From contig JAYESD010000005.1 of assembly GCA_036927565.1 (NCBI GenBank), forward strand, positions 94,094,301-94,158,300: DNA of 64,000 bases. Reading direction: 5' to 3'. Each line of letters begins with the position of its first letter. Positions within the stretch are counted from its first letter, which is position 1. Of this stretch, positions 1 through 11,402 are shown piece after piece. The notes under the pieces are model-generated. The model saw nothing but the letters and a program-made list of their open reading frames with translations. It was not told the origin of the DNA and ran no database searches. This DNA is from Tuctoria greenei (taxonomy: Eukaryota > Streptophyta > Magnoliopsida > Poales > Poaceae). The position numbers and the translations under genes are program-made.

Positions 1-1092
1 GGGTTTCTTACCAATTAGAAGCTCATAAGGGGTCTTCTTGAGGAGGCGATGAAGGTACAATCGATTCACGGCATGACAAGCGGTGTTAACCGCTTCCGCC
101 CAAAACCGGTCCGATGTTTTGTACTCATCTAGCATCGTCCTTGACATCTCAATGAGCGTCCTATTCTTTCTTTCGGCTATGCCATTTTGTTGTGGAGAAT
201 AGGGAGCGGAAAACTCATGCTTGATGCCCTCCTCATCTAGGAACTCTTCTACTTGCATGTTTTTGAATTCGGTGCCATTGTCACTCCTTATAGCCTTTAT
301 CCTTAAGGTGAACTCATTTTGAGCTCTCCTTAGGAATTTCTTGAGGACACCGGGAGTTTCACTTTTATCATGCAAGAAGAACACCCAAGTATATCTAGAG
401 AAGTCATCAACGATGACTAGACCATACTTGCTACCACCAATGCTAATGTAAGCAATGGGGCCAAAAAGATCCATATGGAGTAACTCCAAAGGTCTAGTTG
501 TCGTCATGACATTCTTAGAGGGGTGTTGAGCTCCTACTTGCTTTCCCGCTTGGCAAGCACTACATGGCCTATCCTTTTCAAATACTACATCCTTTAGGCC
601 ACGAACATGCTCACCTTTAAGGAGCTTTTGAAGGTTCCTCATTCCAACATGGGCTAGCCTTCTATGCCAAAGCCATCCCATGTTGGCTTTTGCCATTAAG
701 CATGTGTCAAGTTGAGCTTTATCCGCGGTGAAATCCACAAGATAGAGCTTTCCCTTGAGCACTCCCTTAAAGGCTATCGAGTCATCACCTTCTCTAATGA
801 CATTTACTCCCTCACTAGTAAACACACATTTATATCCTCTATCACATAGTTGTGATATGGATAGGAGATTATAGTCAAGAGAATCAACATGCAACACATT
901 CGATAAAGTATGTAATGAGGAGATAGAAATTTTACCGAAGCCAAGGATTTTCCCTTGGCTATTGTCCCCAAAGAAGATTCCTTCACTTGGGTCCTTATTC
1001 TCCTCATACTCTATGAACATGCTTCTCTCTCCGGTCATGTGGTTGGTGCATCCGCTATCCAACACCCATTTCGATCCACCGGAGGAGTATGC
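1..1092 (-). pseudogene. Sirevirus (Ty1/copia) pol, 5' part: protease and integrase, cut by window edge
   Basis: Minus-strand reading is open from 1092 to the window edge. It encodes a copia aspartic protease (DSGCTNHMTGE near 1040), the GAG-pre-integrase zinc region (WLWHRRLAHVG followed by CSACQAGKQ) and the integrase core (HMDLFGP, RSDNGTEF, SPQQNGIAERKNR). The frame differs from the upstream gag (1106-3391) and opens directly after a TAG at 1093-1095, so no ATG precedes it. Gag and pol of copia elements are normally one polyprotein, so this copy is either broken at the junction or expressed by recoding or splicing. RT and RNase H lie outside the window. Confidence 0.85.
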
Positions 1093-1105
1093 CTACAAAA
1101 CAAGT

Positions 1106-3391
1106 TTATGCCTTCCTTTTAGGTACCCAAGCTGAGTTGGGTCCTTTCACGTTAGTAGTTAGGCATTTGGGCACCCACACGCAAGGCTTGGGGCTCTTGC
1201 GGAGTGGCCCAACATATCTAGCAAACACTTTGCCGTGTTTGTTCCTCTTTAGCACATAGGATGCATCAAAATCATGAAATAGAGGATGCAATTCAGATTT
1301 AGGCAATTTGTTGCTTGAGATTGAGTTCTTTTCAATTTTAGTTTGGGATGAACTCCCCTTAACAAAGACAATCATGTCTTTGCTATACTTGGAGGTTTTG
1401 GTGTTATGCCTTGCACCTCTAGTATAGCCAAGACCATCCTTGACATGGGGTGGTCTTGTGTTGGTGAATGCACTTCGTGCATATGCCACCTTTTCCTTGT
1501 CAAAGATGGCACCCTTAGGTGCTTGTTTGCCTTGTGCTAGGTTGAGTTCATCCTTAAGTTTAAGGATCAAGTTGGAGCACTTGCAAGGTGATGTTGCCTT
1601 GGATGAGGCCTTTGAGGAGGTTGAGCTCTTGAAGGAAGAGGTTACATTGTTCTTGAGTGACTCAATTTGAGTCTCAAGGATCTTGTTAGCTTTTGACAAG
1701 CTTCCAAGTTCATCCTTGAGCTCAATTGACTTCTCCTCAAGACTTGAACACGTTTTCTTGCAAAGTGCAAGTTCGTGTTCCAATGCCTTGCTCTTCTCTC
1801 TTTCGAGCTCAAGGAGCTCATCAAGCTCTTGACATCTCTCCTTCTCAAGGATGAGCATGTCCTCCTGTCTATTGATGAGATCTTCCTTCTCAAAGATCTC
1901 ATCCATAAGCAACTTCATCCTACGCAAGGTGCTTTTGCTTATGTCCTTAAACATATGCTCATTTTCACTAGCACTATCAAAATCATCATGTGAGGAAGTT
2001 GGGGAGGAAGGATGAGATGTTACCTTTCTCTTTCCTTCCCTTGCCATAAGACAAGTAGGCTTGTGGTCGTTGTTGAGGTTGGGGAAGAGCTTGCCTCCCT
2101 TGAAGTTCCTCCCGATGGCTATGGTGGCCATCTTCTCTTCTTCTTCTTCGGAGGAGGACTCATCGTTAGAGTCCCACTCCTTCCCCAAATTTGCTTGTCC
2201 GGAGGACCTCTTCTTCTTGAAGAATCTCCTTTCTTGAGGCTTCCCTTCCTTCTTCTTCTTTGTTTCTTCGTGTGGGCAATCAGCGATGAAGTGCCCATAC
2301 TCGCCACAGTTGTAGCAAGACCTTCTTGATTTGGGTCTTGCTCTTTCCTTTCCCTTGCCTTCATGGTTGTGCCCCCCTTTCTTCCTCCTCATCATTCTCT
2401 TGAATTTGTTGATGAAGAAGGCCTCCTCCTCATCGGTGTCGAGGCTCTCCTCATCACTTTCTTCTTGCTCCTTTGAAGAGGGCGTTGCCTTGAGTGCAAC
2501 GTTCTTCATCTTGGAGGCGGTGAACTTTTGGAGGTCGTTGTAGAAGAGCGCCTCCTTCTCCATGATTTCATGGTTAATGATCCTCCCAAGGACCTCTTCC
2601 GGGGTCATTTGAGTGAACCCCGGACTTTCCCGAATCATGGAGCATAAAGAGACGTTCCTAGGCATGAATGCCCGGATCATCCTCTTCACCACCTCGTGGT
2701 CGGTCCACTTGGTGCAGCCATAAGATCGGCTCTTGTTGATCAGCACCTTTAGCCGATTGTACATGTCTTGGGGGGATTCACCATCCAAGATGGCAAATCT
2801 CCCAAGCTCTCCTTCGATGAGCTCGATCTTGGCCTCCTTGACCACTCGGTTTCCCTCATGCGCCGTCTTGAGGGTGTTCCATATGTCTTTGGCCACTTCA
2901 AGGCCATCGACACGGTTGAACTCATCTCTAGAGAGAGATGAGATGATCACACCCGCAGCTTGAGCGTTGCGGTGGATGAGGATGGCTTGTTCTTGAGTTA
3001 TGTTGTCCTCATCCTTTGGAATCTCCACCCCGGTCATGACAATTTGCCACAATGCTGGGTTGAGTGACACGAGGTGGATCTTCATGTTATGTTTCCACAT
3101 ACCGTAATCCGTTCCATCAAATTGAGGAGGTTTCCCCAATGGGATGGACAGGTAATGGTTGTTGACGGCAAGGCGTTCATAGTTGAACCCTTGCCGGTTG
3201 TAGTTGACTCCACCACCACCGCTTGATTGGTTTGATGGATCAATCTTGGAAATGTTTAACTTCTCTCGGAGCTTCGCCTTGAGTTGGCGAGTCTCCTCAT
3301 CGTCCGTTGGCTTATCTTGATAAGCCAACGTCTCCTCACGGGTCGCCTCGTAGTTGCTGCTCGATGCATCATCATTCACCACTCCGGCCAT
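1106..3391 (-). CDS. Sirevirus Gag (761 codons, open)
   Basis: Retrotransposon nucleocapsid/capsid precursor that would package element RNA in cytoplasmic particles. A UBN2-type Gag domain covers roughly residues 100-250, a CCHC zinc knuckle (CYNCGEYGHFIADC) sits near residue 358, acidic/lysine-rich stretches follow, and a predicted coiled coil (many E/L/K heptads) spans about 497-583. The long post-knuckle extension with a coiled coil fits Sirevirus Gag. The start ATG lies 36 bases downstream of the tRNA-Met primer site at 3427-3438, which supports this start. It ends 11 bases before the pol reading frame opens. I see no internal stop. Confidence 0.85.
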   Translation of the reverse strand: MAGVVNDDASSSNYEATREETLAYQDKPTDDEETRQLKAKLREKLNISKIDPSNQSSGGGGVNYNRQGFNYERLAVNNHYLSIPLGKPPQFDGTDYGMWKHNMKIHLVSLNPALWQIVMTGVEIPKDEDNITQEQAILIHRNAQAAGVIISSLSRDEFNRVDGLEVAKDIWNTLKTAHEGNRVVKEAKIELIEGELGRFAILDGESPQDMYNRLKVLINKSRSYGCTKWTDHEVVKRMIRAFMPRNVSLCSMIRESPGFTQMTPEEVLGRIINHEIMEKEALFYNDLQKFTASKMKNVALKATPSSKEQEESDEESLDTDEEEAFFINKFKRMMRRKKGGHNHEGKGKERARPKSRRSCYNCGEYGHFIADCPHEETKKKKEGKPQERRFFKKKRSSGQANLGKEWDSNDESSSEEEEEKMATIAIGRNFKGGKLFPNLNNDHKPTCLMAREGKRKVTSHPSSPTSSHDDFDSASENEHMFKDISKSTLRRMKLLMDEIFEKEDLINRQEDMLILEKERCQELDELLELEREKSKALEHELALCKKTCSSLEEKSIELKDELGSLSKANKILETQIESLKNNVTSSFKSSTSSKASSKATSPCKCSNLILKLKDELNLAQGKQAPKGAIFDKEKVAYARSAFTNTRPPHVKDGLGYTRGARHNTKTSKYSKDMIVFVKGSSSQTKIEKNSISSNKLPKSELHPLFHDFDASYVLKRNKHGKVFARYVGPLRKSPKPCVWVPKCLTTNVKGPNSAWVPKRKA

Positions 3392-3426
3392 CTCTCCGAG
3401 TTGTTAGACTCTTTGTGGAGAGTCCC

Positions 3427-3438
3427 GCTCTGATACCA
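3427..3438 (-). other. Primer binding site, tRNA-iMet
   Basis: On the minus strand this reads TGGTATCAGAGC, the standard plant initiator-Met tRNA complement. It lies 2 bases inside the LTR edge at 3441 and sets the orientation of the element (5' LTR at 3441-5101). Confidence 0.9.
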
Positions 3439-3440
3439 AT

Positions 3441-5101
3441 TGAAAGTTGCCTAGAGGGGGGGGTGAATAGGCTATTTGACCTGCAAATGACTCAATAAAA
3501 CGAGATTAAATTGCAGGGGGCGGACTAGTCCGGTCAGGGGGCGGACTAGTCCGGTCAGCCTGCGTGAATAACCCTAAAAAGATGTTTCTAGCAAGTTTTA
3601 GGGGATTTTCTCAATGCTACGAATGAGTGTATGTTTAAGTCAAGTTGAGCAACAACCTAAACGAGAGCAAGTCAAGTTTCCACAAGTTTGTAGCAATGCG
3701 GAATATGAAACAAGACTACCAACTCTAGAACAAAGTAATCAATAGAGTAAATGCGAAGAACACAAGGAGACAAGGGTTTTATCCCGAGGTTCGATCCCAC
3801 ACAAGGAATCTACGTCCTCGTTGAGGAGTCCACAAAAGGACCGGGTCCAACAACCCTTCCCTCACCAAGTTTACCGCACGGGCCTAACTTGGTTCTCCAC
3901 TAATCACAACGGTGATTACAAAGTTCGTTGGGGCTTCTCACAAACTGAGGCTCCCACACCACAAAGATGATCAACACAGTAAAACAAACTCAATACACAG
4001 CCCACAAAGACTCAACGAGTGCAAGAGATCAAACCGGGAGCACAAGCGCGATGTTCTTCCTCTTCTCCACCTCACTAAACCCTAATCCACTCAAGAATTA
4101 GTTTTAGAGGGAAAGTAGGCAAGAAGGAGGCTTAGGAGTGCTCCAAGTTGGCTGTGGCGGCGCTAGGGTTTGAGTTTTTCCAAGGGGTGTTTGAAATGAG
4201 GCCGGGGGTCCCCTTTTTATAGAGGTCCCAACCCCAATTTGCTGACTTCAGCAAAAGGGCGGACTAGTCCGGCCACTGGCCCGGACTAGTCCGGCCTAGG
4301 GGACCACTGACTCCTTTGTCAGGTCCCGACAGCTGACACACGATCGTCACGCTACCCGCCAAACTTCAAATTCAAACGGTCACTTCCAGAACGGACTAGT
4401 CCGGTCAACACCGGACTAGTCCGATCACACACAGAGCCTTCTGCTCCGGGTGAAAACGGACTAGTCTGAGGACCACGGACTAGTCCGGCCCCTAGGGCGG
4501 ACTAGTCCGGTCCTCCCAGACTTAGCCATAGAAGCACCTTTTCTTAGCCAACCCGGACTAGTCCGGCCCCACGGGCGGACTAGTCCGTTCTCACTCAGGA
4601 CCTCTTGGTCCGGTCTAAAACGGACAGGTCCGTGGTTTTGGGACTTCATCCCAAAACCCACTCACGGCTAGCCGGACTAGTCCGGTCACAAACGGACTAG
4701 TCCGATCTCAGTCAGACCCTTCTGGTCCGGCCAGAAACGGACTTGGCCGGCCTGGAACGGACTAGTCCGGCCTCCTGCACGGACTAGTCCGGCCCTACGG
4801 CCAGACCACTCAATCACTCATTTCTTTCATAGGTTTGACCTCTAAACCACTTTGAGCTCCCAAACTTGATCTCAATGCACTTGACACACACACCCTCCTA
4901 TTACTACGGCTAGTCTAACTCAAACACGCTAGAAACCCTAGTTTCTACGCTTCGAGTTGACTCCGTTTCCTTCCTTTTCCTTTTTGAGGGTTTGCGTCTC
5001 CAATTGAGTCCATACCTGTGCTAAGATCACTTGAGCTCATTAGCGACTTAATTGTCGTCATCAATCATCCAAAACCCACGGGGAACCTAGATGCACTTTC
5101 A
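3441..5101 (-). repeat. Sirevirus 5' LTR (1661 bp)
   Basis: The plus strand starts TGAAAGTTGCC and ends TGCACTTTCA, so the termini form the inverted repeat TGAAAGT/ACTTTCA. A primer site follows at one edge. On the other side the sequence returns to a gypsy gag reading at 5102, so the element inserted into that gag. The partner LTR is outside the window. The LTR is filled with CGGACTAGTCCG palindromes. Confidence 0.88.
3520..4795. repeat. Array of CGGACTAGTCCG palindromes inside Sirevirus LTR
   Basis: About twenty copies of a perfect or near-perfect 12-bp palindrome CGGACTAGTCCG, usually extended by CC or GG, occur in two clusters (about 3520-3560 and 4258-4795). Palindromic CGGAC..GTCCG motifs are a published hallmark of Sirevirus LTRs; here the centre is ACTAGT. 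Their role is inferred to be a protein- or hairpin-based cis signal. Confidence 0.85.
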
Positions 5102-7223
5102 TGGATCATTCCAAGGCACCCCCAATGACAAACTAGATTCTCTAAAGGCCTACAGAATGGCTAAGGGGTTATGCAAGATATGTGCAGAAAAATGGCATAG
5201 GGGACATTGATGTTCTCCCAATGTCCAACTCCATGTGGTCCAAGTTATTGTATTTTCTGAACCCTGACAATTTTAAGTCTGAAAATCCTGAAAATGCTGG
5301 CAGCAATCATGTTTTCATGGCTCTGTCTCAAGCTGGTCATACTAGGAAGGAAACCTTCAAAACCATGAAGTTAATGGGGTCTATCCAGGGCTTAGATATA
5401 TTGATTTTGCTGGATATTGAGAGTTCAACACTTTCCTTAGCTTTCATGTTTCTTCTAAATTGCAGGGCATAACTTCTTTACGTGAAGTAGTTCGATTTTC
5501 AGTTGCTAATGGAGCTAAACTTATCTGTCAGTCTGCACTTTTGAATGCCCAATGGACTCTGCAGGGTTACACATTTACTTCCAATTTTAAATCATTCCCT
5601 TACATTGCTATGATGTGATTTTAGGCATGGATTGGTTGGAGCAATTTAGTCCCATGGAAATTCATTGGGGCCAAAAATGGATGTCTATTTCTTTTGAGGA
5701 TAAATCTATTTTGCTGCAGGGTATTCTTCCTGAACTTCCACCTGACACAATTATTCAGTTTCTACCCATTAACTGTACTAAAGCTCCTGTCTCTGCAGAT
5801 CAGTTACCCCCTGAAATACAACAGATTCTGCAAGATTTCTCAACATTGTTTGAAGCTCCAACTCAACTGCCACCAAGCAGACCCCATGATCACTCTATAC
5901 CTCTCATTGCAGGGGCAAGGCCTGCCAATATCAGACCTTATAGGTACCCTCCCAAACTGAAAGATGAAATAGACAGACAAGTCCAAGAATTGCTTAAAAG
6001 TGGTCTGATCCAATCCAGCCAAAGTGAGTTTAATTCTCATGTGCTTCTAGTGAAAAAGAAAGATCATATATGGAGGTTTTGTGTGGATTTCCAACATTTA
6101 AATGCACTGGCAGTTAAAAAGCAATTTCCCATTCCAGTGATAGAGGAAATTTTCTATGAACTTTCTGGGGCTAAATGGTTCACAAACCTAGACTTATGGG
6201 TTGGATTTATTCAAATTCTACTCAAGCCAGGGGAAGAGTATAAAACAACATTTTTTACTCATCATGGGCATTATGAATTCAGGGTACTAGCTTTTGGTTT
6301 AATTGGAGCTCCAACCACCTTTCAAGGGGCTGTCAATACTACACTCAGTCCTCTGTTGAGAAAATGCACTCTTGTCTTCTTTGATTATATATTTGTGTAC
6401 AGTCCCACATATGAAAAACACTTAGTGGATTTGAGGTAAGTGTTGGAATTGTTGTTACAGGACCATTGGAAGGTTAAATTGTCCAAGTGTTCATTTGCTA
6501 AAAGACAATTATCCTATCTGGGCCATGTTATAACTGAAGCTAGACTTTCCACTGACCCTTCTAAAGTTGCTTCTATTGTTAGCTGGCGCGTACCAGCAAA
6601 TGTGAAAGAACTTTGAAGTTTCTTAGGCATGGCTGGCTACTATAGGAAGTTCATTAAAAATTTTGGCATTATCTCTAAATCATTGACTAACCTTATCAGT
6701 AAAAACACACTTTATGTGTGGACAAAGGATCATGACAATTCATTTCAGGCCCTTAAAACTGCATTGTCCACTGCACCTGTTCTTGCTCTTCCAAAATTTT
6801 CCAAGACATTTTGTATTGAAACTGATGCTAGTGCCTTTGGAGTTGGTGCTGTTCTCTTGCAGGACAATCATCCTCTAGCCTATGTCAGCAAATCTTTGGA
6901 CCCAAAAACCATGGGACTCTAAACCTATGAGAAGGAATATTTGGCAATCTTGATGGCTGTAGAGCATTGGAGGCCTATTTACAGTATGGTGAATTTTTTA
7001 TCAGGACAGACCAAAGGAGTCTCTCACATCTCTCTGACCAACGTCTGCACACACCTTGGCAGCAACGTGTCTTCACTAAGCTTCTTGGGCTGCATACCAA
7101 AATATGTTATAAACAGAAGGCAGAAAATAGAGTACCAGACACTCTGTCAAGGAGGCCAGTTTCAGAGGGGCAAATACTTGCCATATCCTCTGGAGTTTCT
7201 GCATGGTTATCTGACATTGCAGC
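5102..7223 (+). pseudogene. Ty3/gypsy chromovirus gag end, protease, RT and RNase H (decayed)
   Basis: Five-prime remnant of a gypsy polyprotein, interrupted at the left by the Sirevirus. Visible in order: a Gag zinc knuckle (CKICAEKW..GH, stop at the next codon, near 5172-5210); a protease remnant (5350-5470); an RT with conserved RPYRYPP and VLLVKKKD (5935-6440); an RNase H (FCIETDASAFGVGAVLLQ, about 6815); and the linker to integrase (7080-7223). The RT catalytic box reads FFDYIFVYS, so the second Asp is Tyr. In-frame stops occur near 6437, 6614 and 6920, with a frameshift near 6967. Not functional. Confidence 0.85.
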
Positions 7224-7355
7224 TGTTAGAGATATAATAGTAATATTATATTAGATGATGTATTAAGGACTTATTTGCATATTTATCATCTTTGTACATC
7301 TATTTATAGAGGCCTCCAGCCTCCTCAATAATACAAGATCCAATATTCAAAACAT
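7224..7355 (+). repeat. 5' LTR of the 1.5-kb non-autonomous element
   Basis: 132 bp, TGTTAGAG...CAAAACA. Contains a short A/T-rich promoter-like stretch (TATTTATAGAGG). Near-identical to 8613-8743. Confidence 0.85.
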
Positions 7356-8612
7356 GGTGTAAGAGCTAGGTTATTTTTTCCTGGCGGTGGCAGCGACTCT
7401 TCTTCGGATCTGATCGATTCAGCCGCCGCCCCGCCGATCGGCATCGAGATCCAGGTTGGCGGCGTAGCTTCGTTCCGCGTCTATCACTGGCGCCATCTTT
7501 TGCCATCTTCGTGCGGATCCGGCTGCCGCGCCGCGCGCGGGGTGCATGTGGGGCTCGGCTGGAGTTGAGCTGAATGTGCCACCCCCTGTTCCAGCGCCTC
7601 TGCACCGCACGTCCGTCTGCCACCTAATATTCCAGCGTCCGTACTCGGTCTTCAAGCTCGATGGACCGTCTCGCATCAATTGCGGCCACGCGATCTTCCT
7701 TTGTGATCGTTGTTCTCTGTCTCCGAGTGGATCGGCCGAAGCTGTCCGGGTCAACGACCGCTTTTTTTGGAGTCGCCTCCACGTACTGTAGCGCCATCGG
7801 AACCGCGGCTCCTAGGCAGCATCGACCTCAGGTGATCCTCTTTGTCATCAAGTGGGGGCCATCTCCAGCCTGCTACTGGGATTTCACATTCTGGTCTTTA
7901 TTGACCAGCGGCCACGCCTCTCTGCAATCGGTGTGCATCTGCGGTGCTGATGTCAGTGTGACATCAGCATGACGTCATGCTGATATCAGCATGACATCGT
8001 CTTTGCATCATCAGGGTAAAACCCTAATAAAAAAAATTGACCGCGTCAGCTCGTCTTCGGATCTGGGATGGAATTGACGTCTTTTGGGCGCCTTCATTTT
8101 GGCTGCATGTGACGTCTTGATCCATCGTTGATTCGGAAGCTTCACCTCTGCCTAAAAAAATGTTATTTGCGCCGCTTTTATTTGCGCTCTCCCCGTCGTA
8201 TGCCACTACTTATTTTGCGCTCTTATCGTCGCTTGTCATCTTCTTCATGATGATTTTTTCTTCGGGCAGAATTCCAGTTGTGCGGTATTTGGTGCTTTTC
8301 AATGGCATCTTACTATGACTGGGTTACTCGTATGCGTCTACATATGTGTGGTCTACGACTTTGGGAGTTGCTCATGGGTGATCTTTAGTTGGTTCTGATC
8401 TTCGTCGTCGTGATTCACAGCGTCTTTGGGAGCTTGACTAGCTTCGTCTTCCTTCCACTGCACCTGCCAGTTTTGTCGGTTACAGTTTTGCTGCTTATCT
8501 ACTTCGATGTTTTGCTCAGTGACACCACCATTTGGATCATCTTTGTGGCTCTTAGCATAATTCTTATCTCTCCAAACTCAATGTTTTTGACGCACTTTGA
8601 GTTTGAGAAGGG

Positions 8613-8743
8613 TGTTAGAGATATAATAGTAATATTATATTAGATGATGTATTAGGGACTTATTTGCATATTTGTCAAACTTGTACATCTATTTATAGAG
8701 GCATCCGTCCTCCTCAATAATACAAGATCCAATATTCATAACA
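8613..8743 (+). repeat. 3' LTR of the 1.5-kb non-autonomous element
   Basis: 131 bp, partner of 7224-7355. It is preceded by a polypurine run and followed by the GCAGC target duplication. Confidence 0.85.
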
Positions 8744-9928
8744 GCAGCAAGTTATGAATCTTATACCAAATGCCAAGAGCTTCTGTCTGCACTGTCTATG
8801 GACCCCTCTGTTGTGCCTCATTTCAGTCTGAACAAGGGTATACTTCGTTATAAGGGTCGAATATGGGTTGGAAGCAACACTAATCTGCAACATAAAATCA
8901 TCTCGGCATTACATGACTCGGCTCTTGGTGGACATTCTGGAGTGTATGTCACCCTCCGAAGAATTAAGCAACTTTTTGCATGGACTGGCCTTAAGTCTGC
9001 AGTTTCAGCCTTTGTTTCATCTTGTTCAACCTGCCACAAAGCCAAGCCAGACCTTGCTAAGTATCCTGAATTGTTACAACCCTTGGATATTCCCTCTGCA
9101 CCATGGCAAGTTCTGTCAATGGATTTAATTGATGGTCCCCCAAAATCTGGAAATGCAAACTGCATATTGGTGGTGGTAGACAAGTTCTTCAAATACAACC
9201 ACTTTTTATCTCTGCATCACCCATATACCGCATCATTTGTTGCTCAGTTGTTCATTGACAATGTATATAAGCTTCATGGCCTTCCACTAGCCATCATCTC
9301 TGATTGAGATCCAATCTTCACAAGCAAAATTTGGCTCGAGTTGTTTACCTTGGCTGGTTTTCAATTGCGAATGAGTACTACCCACCATCCACAATCGGAT
9401 GGGCAGACCGAACCAGTTAATCAATGTCTCGAGACATTCTTAAGGTGTTTTGTGCATGCATGCCCCTCTAAGTTGTCTAAGTGGCTTGCTCTTGCTGAGT
9501 ACTGGTATAATACGAGTGTCCATTCATCCCTCCTTTTGAAGTGTTGTATGGCCATCAACCTGTCCACTTTGGTATATCTGCTGATTCTACTTCTGCACAT
9601 TCAGACATTAACACTTGGCTTCAGGCACACAAGCTCATGTTTGCATTGATGCGACAACACTTATTGCATGCACAACAACGCATGAAAAGGCATGCTGACA
9701 AGAATCGTTCTGAACGAGTTTTTGCAGTGGGTGACTTGGTCTATCTCAAGCTCCAGCCGTATGTTCAACTTTTCCTATCTGCTCGATCTTGTCACAAGAT
9801 CTCTTTCAAATATTTTGGGCCTTTCATAATTCTCCAACGTATAGGATCTGATGCTTAAAAGTTGGCACTGCCAGAGTCCTCTTCTATTCATCCTGTATTC
9901 CATGTTTCTCAGTTGAAGGAAGCAACAC
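8744..9928 (+). pseudogene. Ty3/gypsy integrase (decayed), continuation of the 5102 element
   Basis: The reading resumes directly after the nested element. The HHCC zinc domain (H..H then CSTCHKAKP, near 8930-9050), the catalytic core first Asp (SMDLIDGPPKSGN), the second Asp region (IISD then an in-frame TGA at 9305-9307, where the family has Arg) and the Glu helix (HHPQSDGQTEPVNQCLE, about 9382-9435) are all visible. Further frame changes follow near 9540. It ends where the solo LTR interrupts it at 9929. Confidence 0.85.
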
Positions 9929-11402
9929 TGAATGTGGCCTAGAGGGGAGTGAATAGACTTTTAAATTTTTCCTGCACACTTAATCAAATTGTTAAATTCC
10001 TGGTGGACCGGACTTGTCCGATGTTACTGCGGACTAGTCTACTGTGTTTGTGTGCTGTGAATTGATCAAGTGTTAGAGCAAAAATTGTATGTGTTATAGC
10101 AGCGGAATTTAAACAACTATTTAAATAAACTTGATTGAGCAATTTGTATTGCAAACTTGCATGTGGAATACAATGTTAATTGGTAGATCAATTCTAATGC
10201 CCTAGATAATGATAATTGCGAAAGTAAAAGAGTAAAGCACACGAGACACGAATTTTTACCGAGGTTCGATCTCACCAAAGAGATCTACTCCTTGTTGACG
10301 AAGCCCACATAGAGTCGAGTCTCTTCAAATCCTTTTCCCTCGTCAAGTCACCACACAAGGCCGACTTGATTCCACTATCACGGGTAATCACCGAGTTGGT
10401 GAGACAACCTCACACGTTGAAGGCTTCCACAAAAGATTACAGCAGAAAAGGATGATCTAACACACTCAAAAAGATTACAAGTAATGCAAGAGTGTAAAGA
10501 GATCAAACCCCAAAAGCTCAATGATGTGTATACAATGATCTCCCGATCCCAAATCTGAATACTCAAAGATTTTCACTTTTGAAGACCTTAGATGTGTGGG
10601 GAGATGTGTTTTTGTGCTCTTGGGACAAGTGGCGGCGCTAGGGTTTCAATTCTTGACAGTAGGATGCAAGAGTGGTATTTGTGGGGTCGTGTATATTCTA
10701 TTTATAGTGTTTCTAAAAATATTACCGTTAAGGATCCCAACGGCCGGACTAGTCCGCTCGAGGGACCGGACTTGTCCGGTGTGCTGTGTGAAATTAGCAT
10801 GGAATATGCAGCACACTAAAAACTCTAATATGTGTGAGGTATACAGGACTAGTTCGGTACCAGTCCAGACATGTCCGGTGCCCTGTGAATACGAACATCA
10901 GATAGTTTAAACGACTAGTCCGGTCTGTGAACGAACTTGTCCGGTGCATAGTGTTATGGAACATCGGAAAGTTTAACGGACTAGTCCAGTCCATGAACGG
11001 ACTAGCCCAGTGCACTGTGAAGTGAGATTACAGAAAGTTGAACGGACTAGTCCGGTGCACTCTGAAGTGAGACATCAGACAGTTGAACGGACTGGTCCAG
11101 TTTGAAATGGACTAGTCCGGTGCTTAGTGGTTTTAAGGTTGATTTTAAGCCCTTACCCCTACGCGAAGACTTGAGCTCTTAGGTTGTGTCTCTCACACAC
11201 ATTCTATACAATTAAGTCTACTTTGCATTTCATTCATCAATTGGGCTTTTCTTTTTCTTCATCACTTCATTTTTCACTTTTTGAGTGCACCAAACAAGTT
11301 CATATGAGTTGACTTGTATTCATCTCAACAAGTTCATTAGGATCTCATTTGTTTGTCATCAATCGTCCAAAACTCACAAGGGAATGCCTAGGCGCACTTT
11401 CA
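9929..11402. mobile_element. Solo Sirevirus-type LTR (1474 bp)
   Basis: Begins TGAATGTGGCCTAGAGG and ends GGCGCACTTTCA, matching the termini of the LTR at 3441-5101. It is flanked by a perfect 5-bp duplication AACAC (9924-9928 and 11403-11407). No primer site, gag or pol is attached. It contains variant palindromes (CCGGACTAGTCCG, CCGGACTTGTCCGG) from about 10740 to 11125. This is the product of LTR-LTR recombination after insertion into the gypsy 3' coding region. Confidence 0.88.

Larger units (their letters stand above)
7224..8743 (+). mobile_element. Non-autonomous LTR retrotransposon with 131/132-bp LTRs (1520 bp)
   Basis: Two LTRs (7224-7355 and 8613-8743) start TGTTAGAGATATAATAG and end AACA. 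A degenerate Met primer site (TGGTGTAAGAGC) follows the left LTR at 7356, and a purine run (GAGAAGGG) precedes the right LTR. A perfect 5-bp target duplication GCAGC lies at 7219-7223 and 8744-8748, inside the gypsy RNase H/integrase linker. The 1257-bp interior has no recognisable Gag or Pol; its left part is GC-rich and its right part T-rich. It must have been moved by proteins from another element. Confidence 0.88.

Noticed and set aside
3520..4795. CGGACTAGTCCG array as a CRISPR-like array
   Set aside because: Spacing is irregular, units are short palindromes and the array lies within an LTR of a plant retrotransposon.
5182..5472. A small separate gene of 96 codons
   Set aside because: It is the gag/protease remnant of the gypsy element read in one frame between stops.
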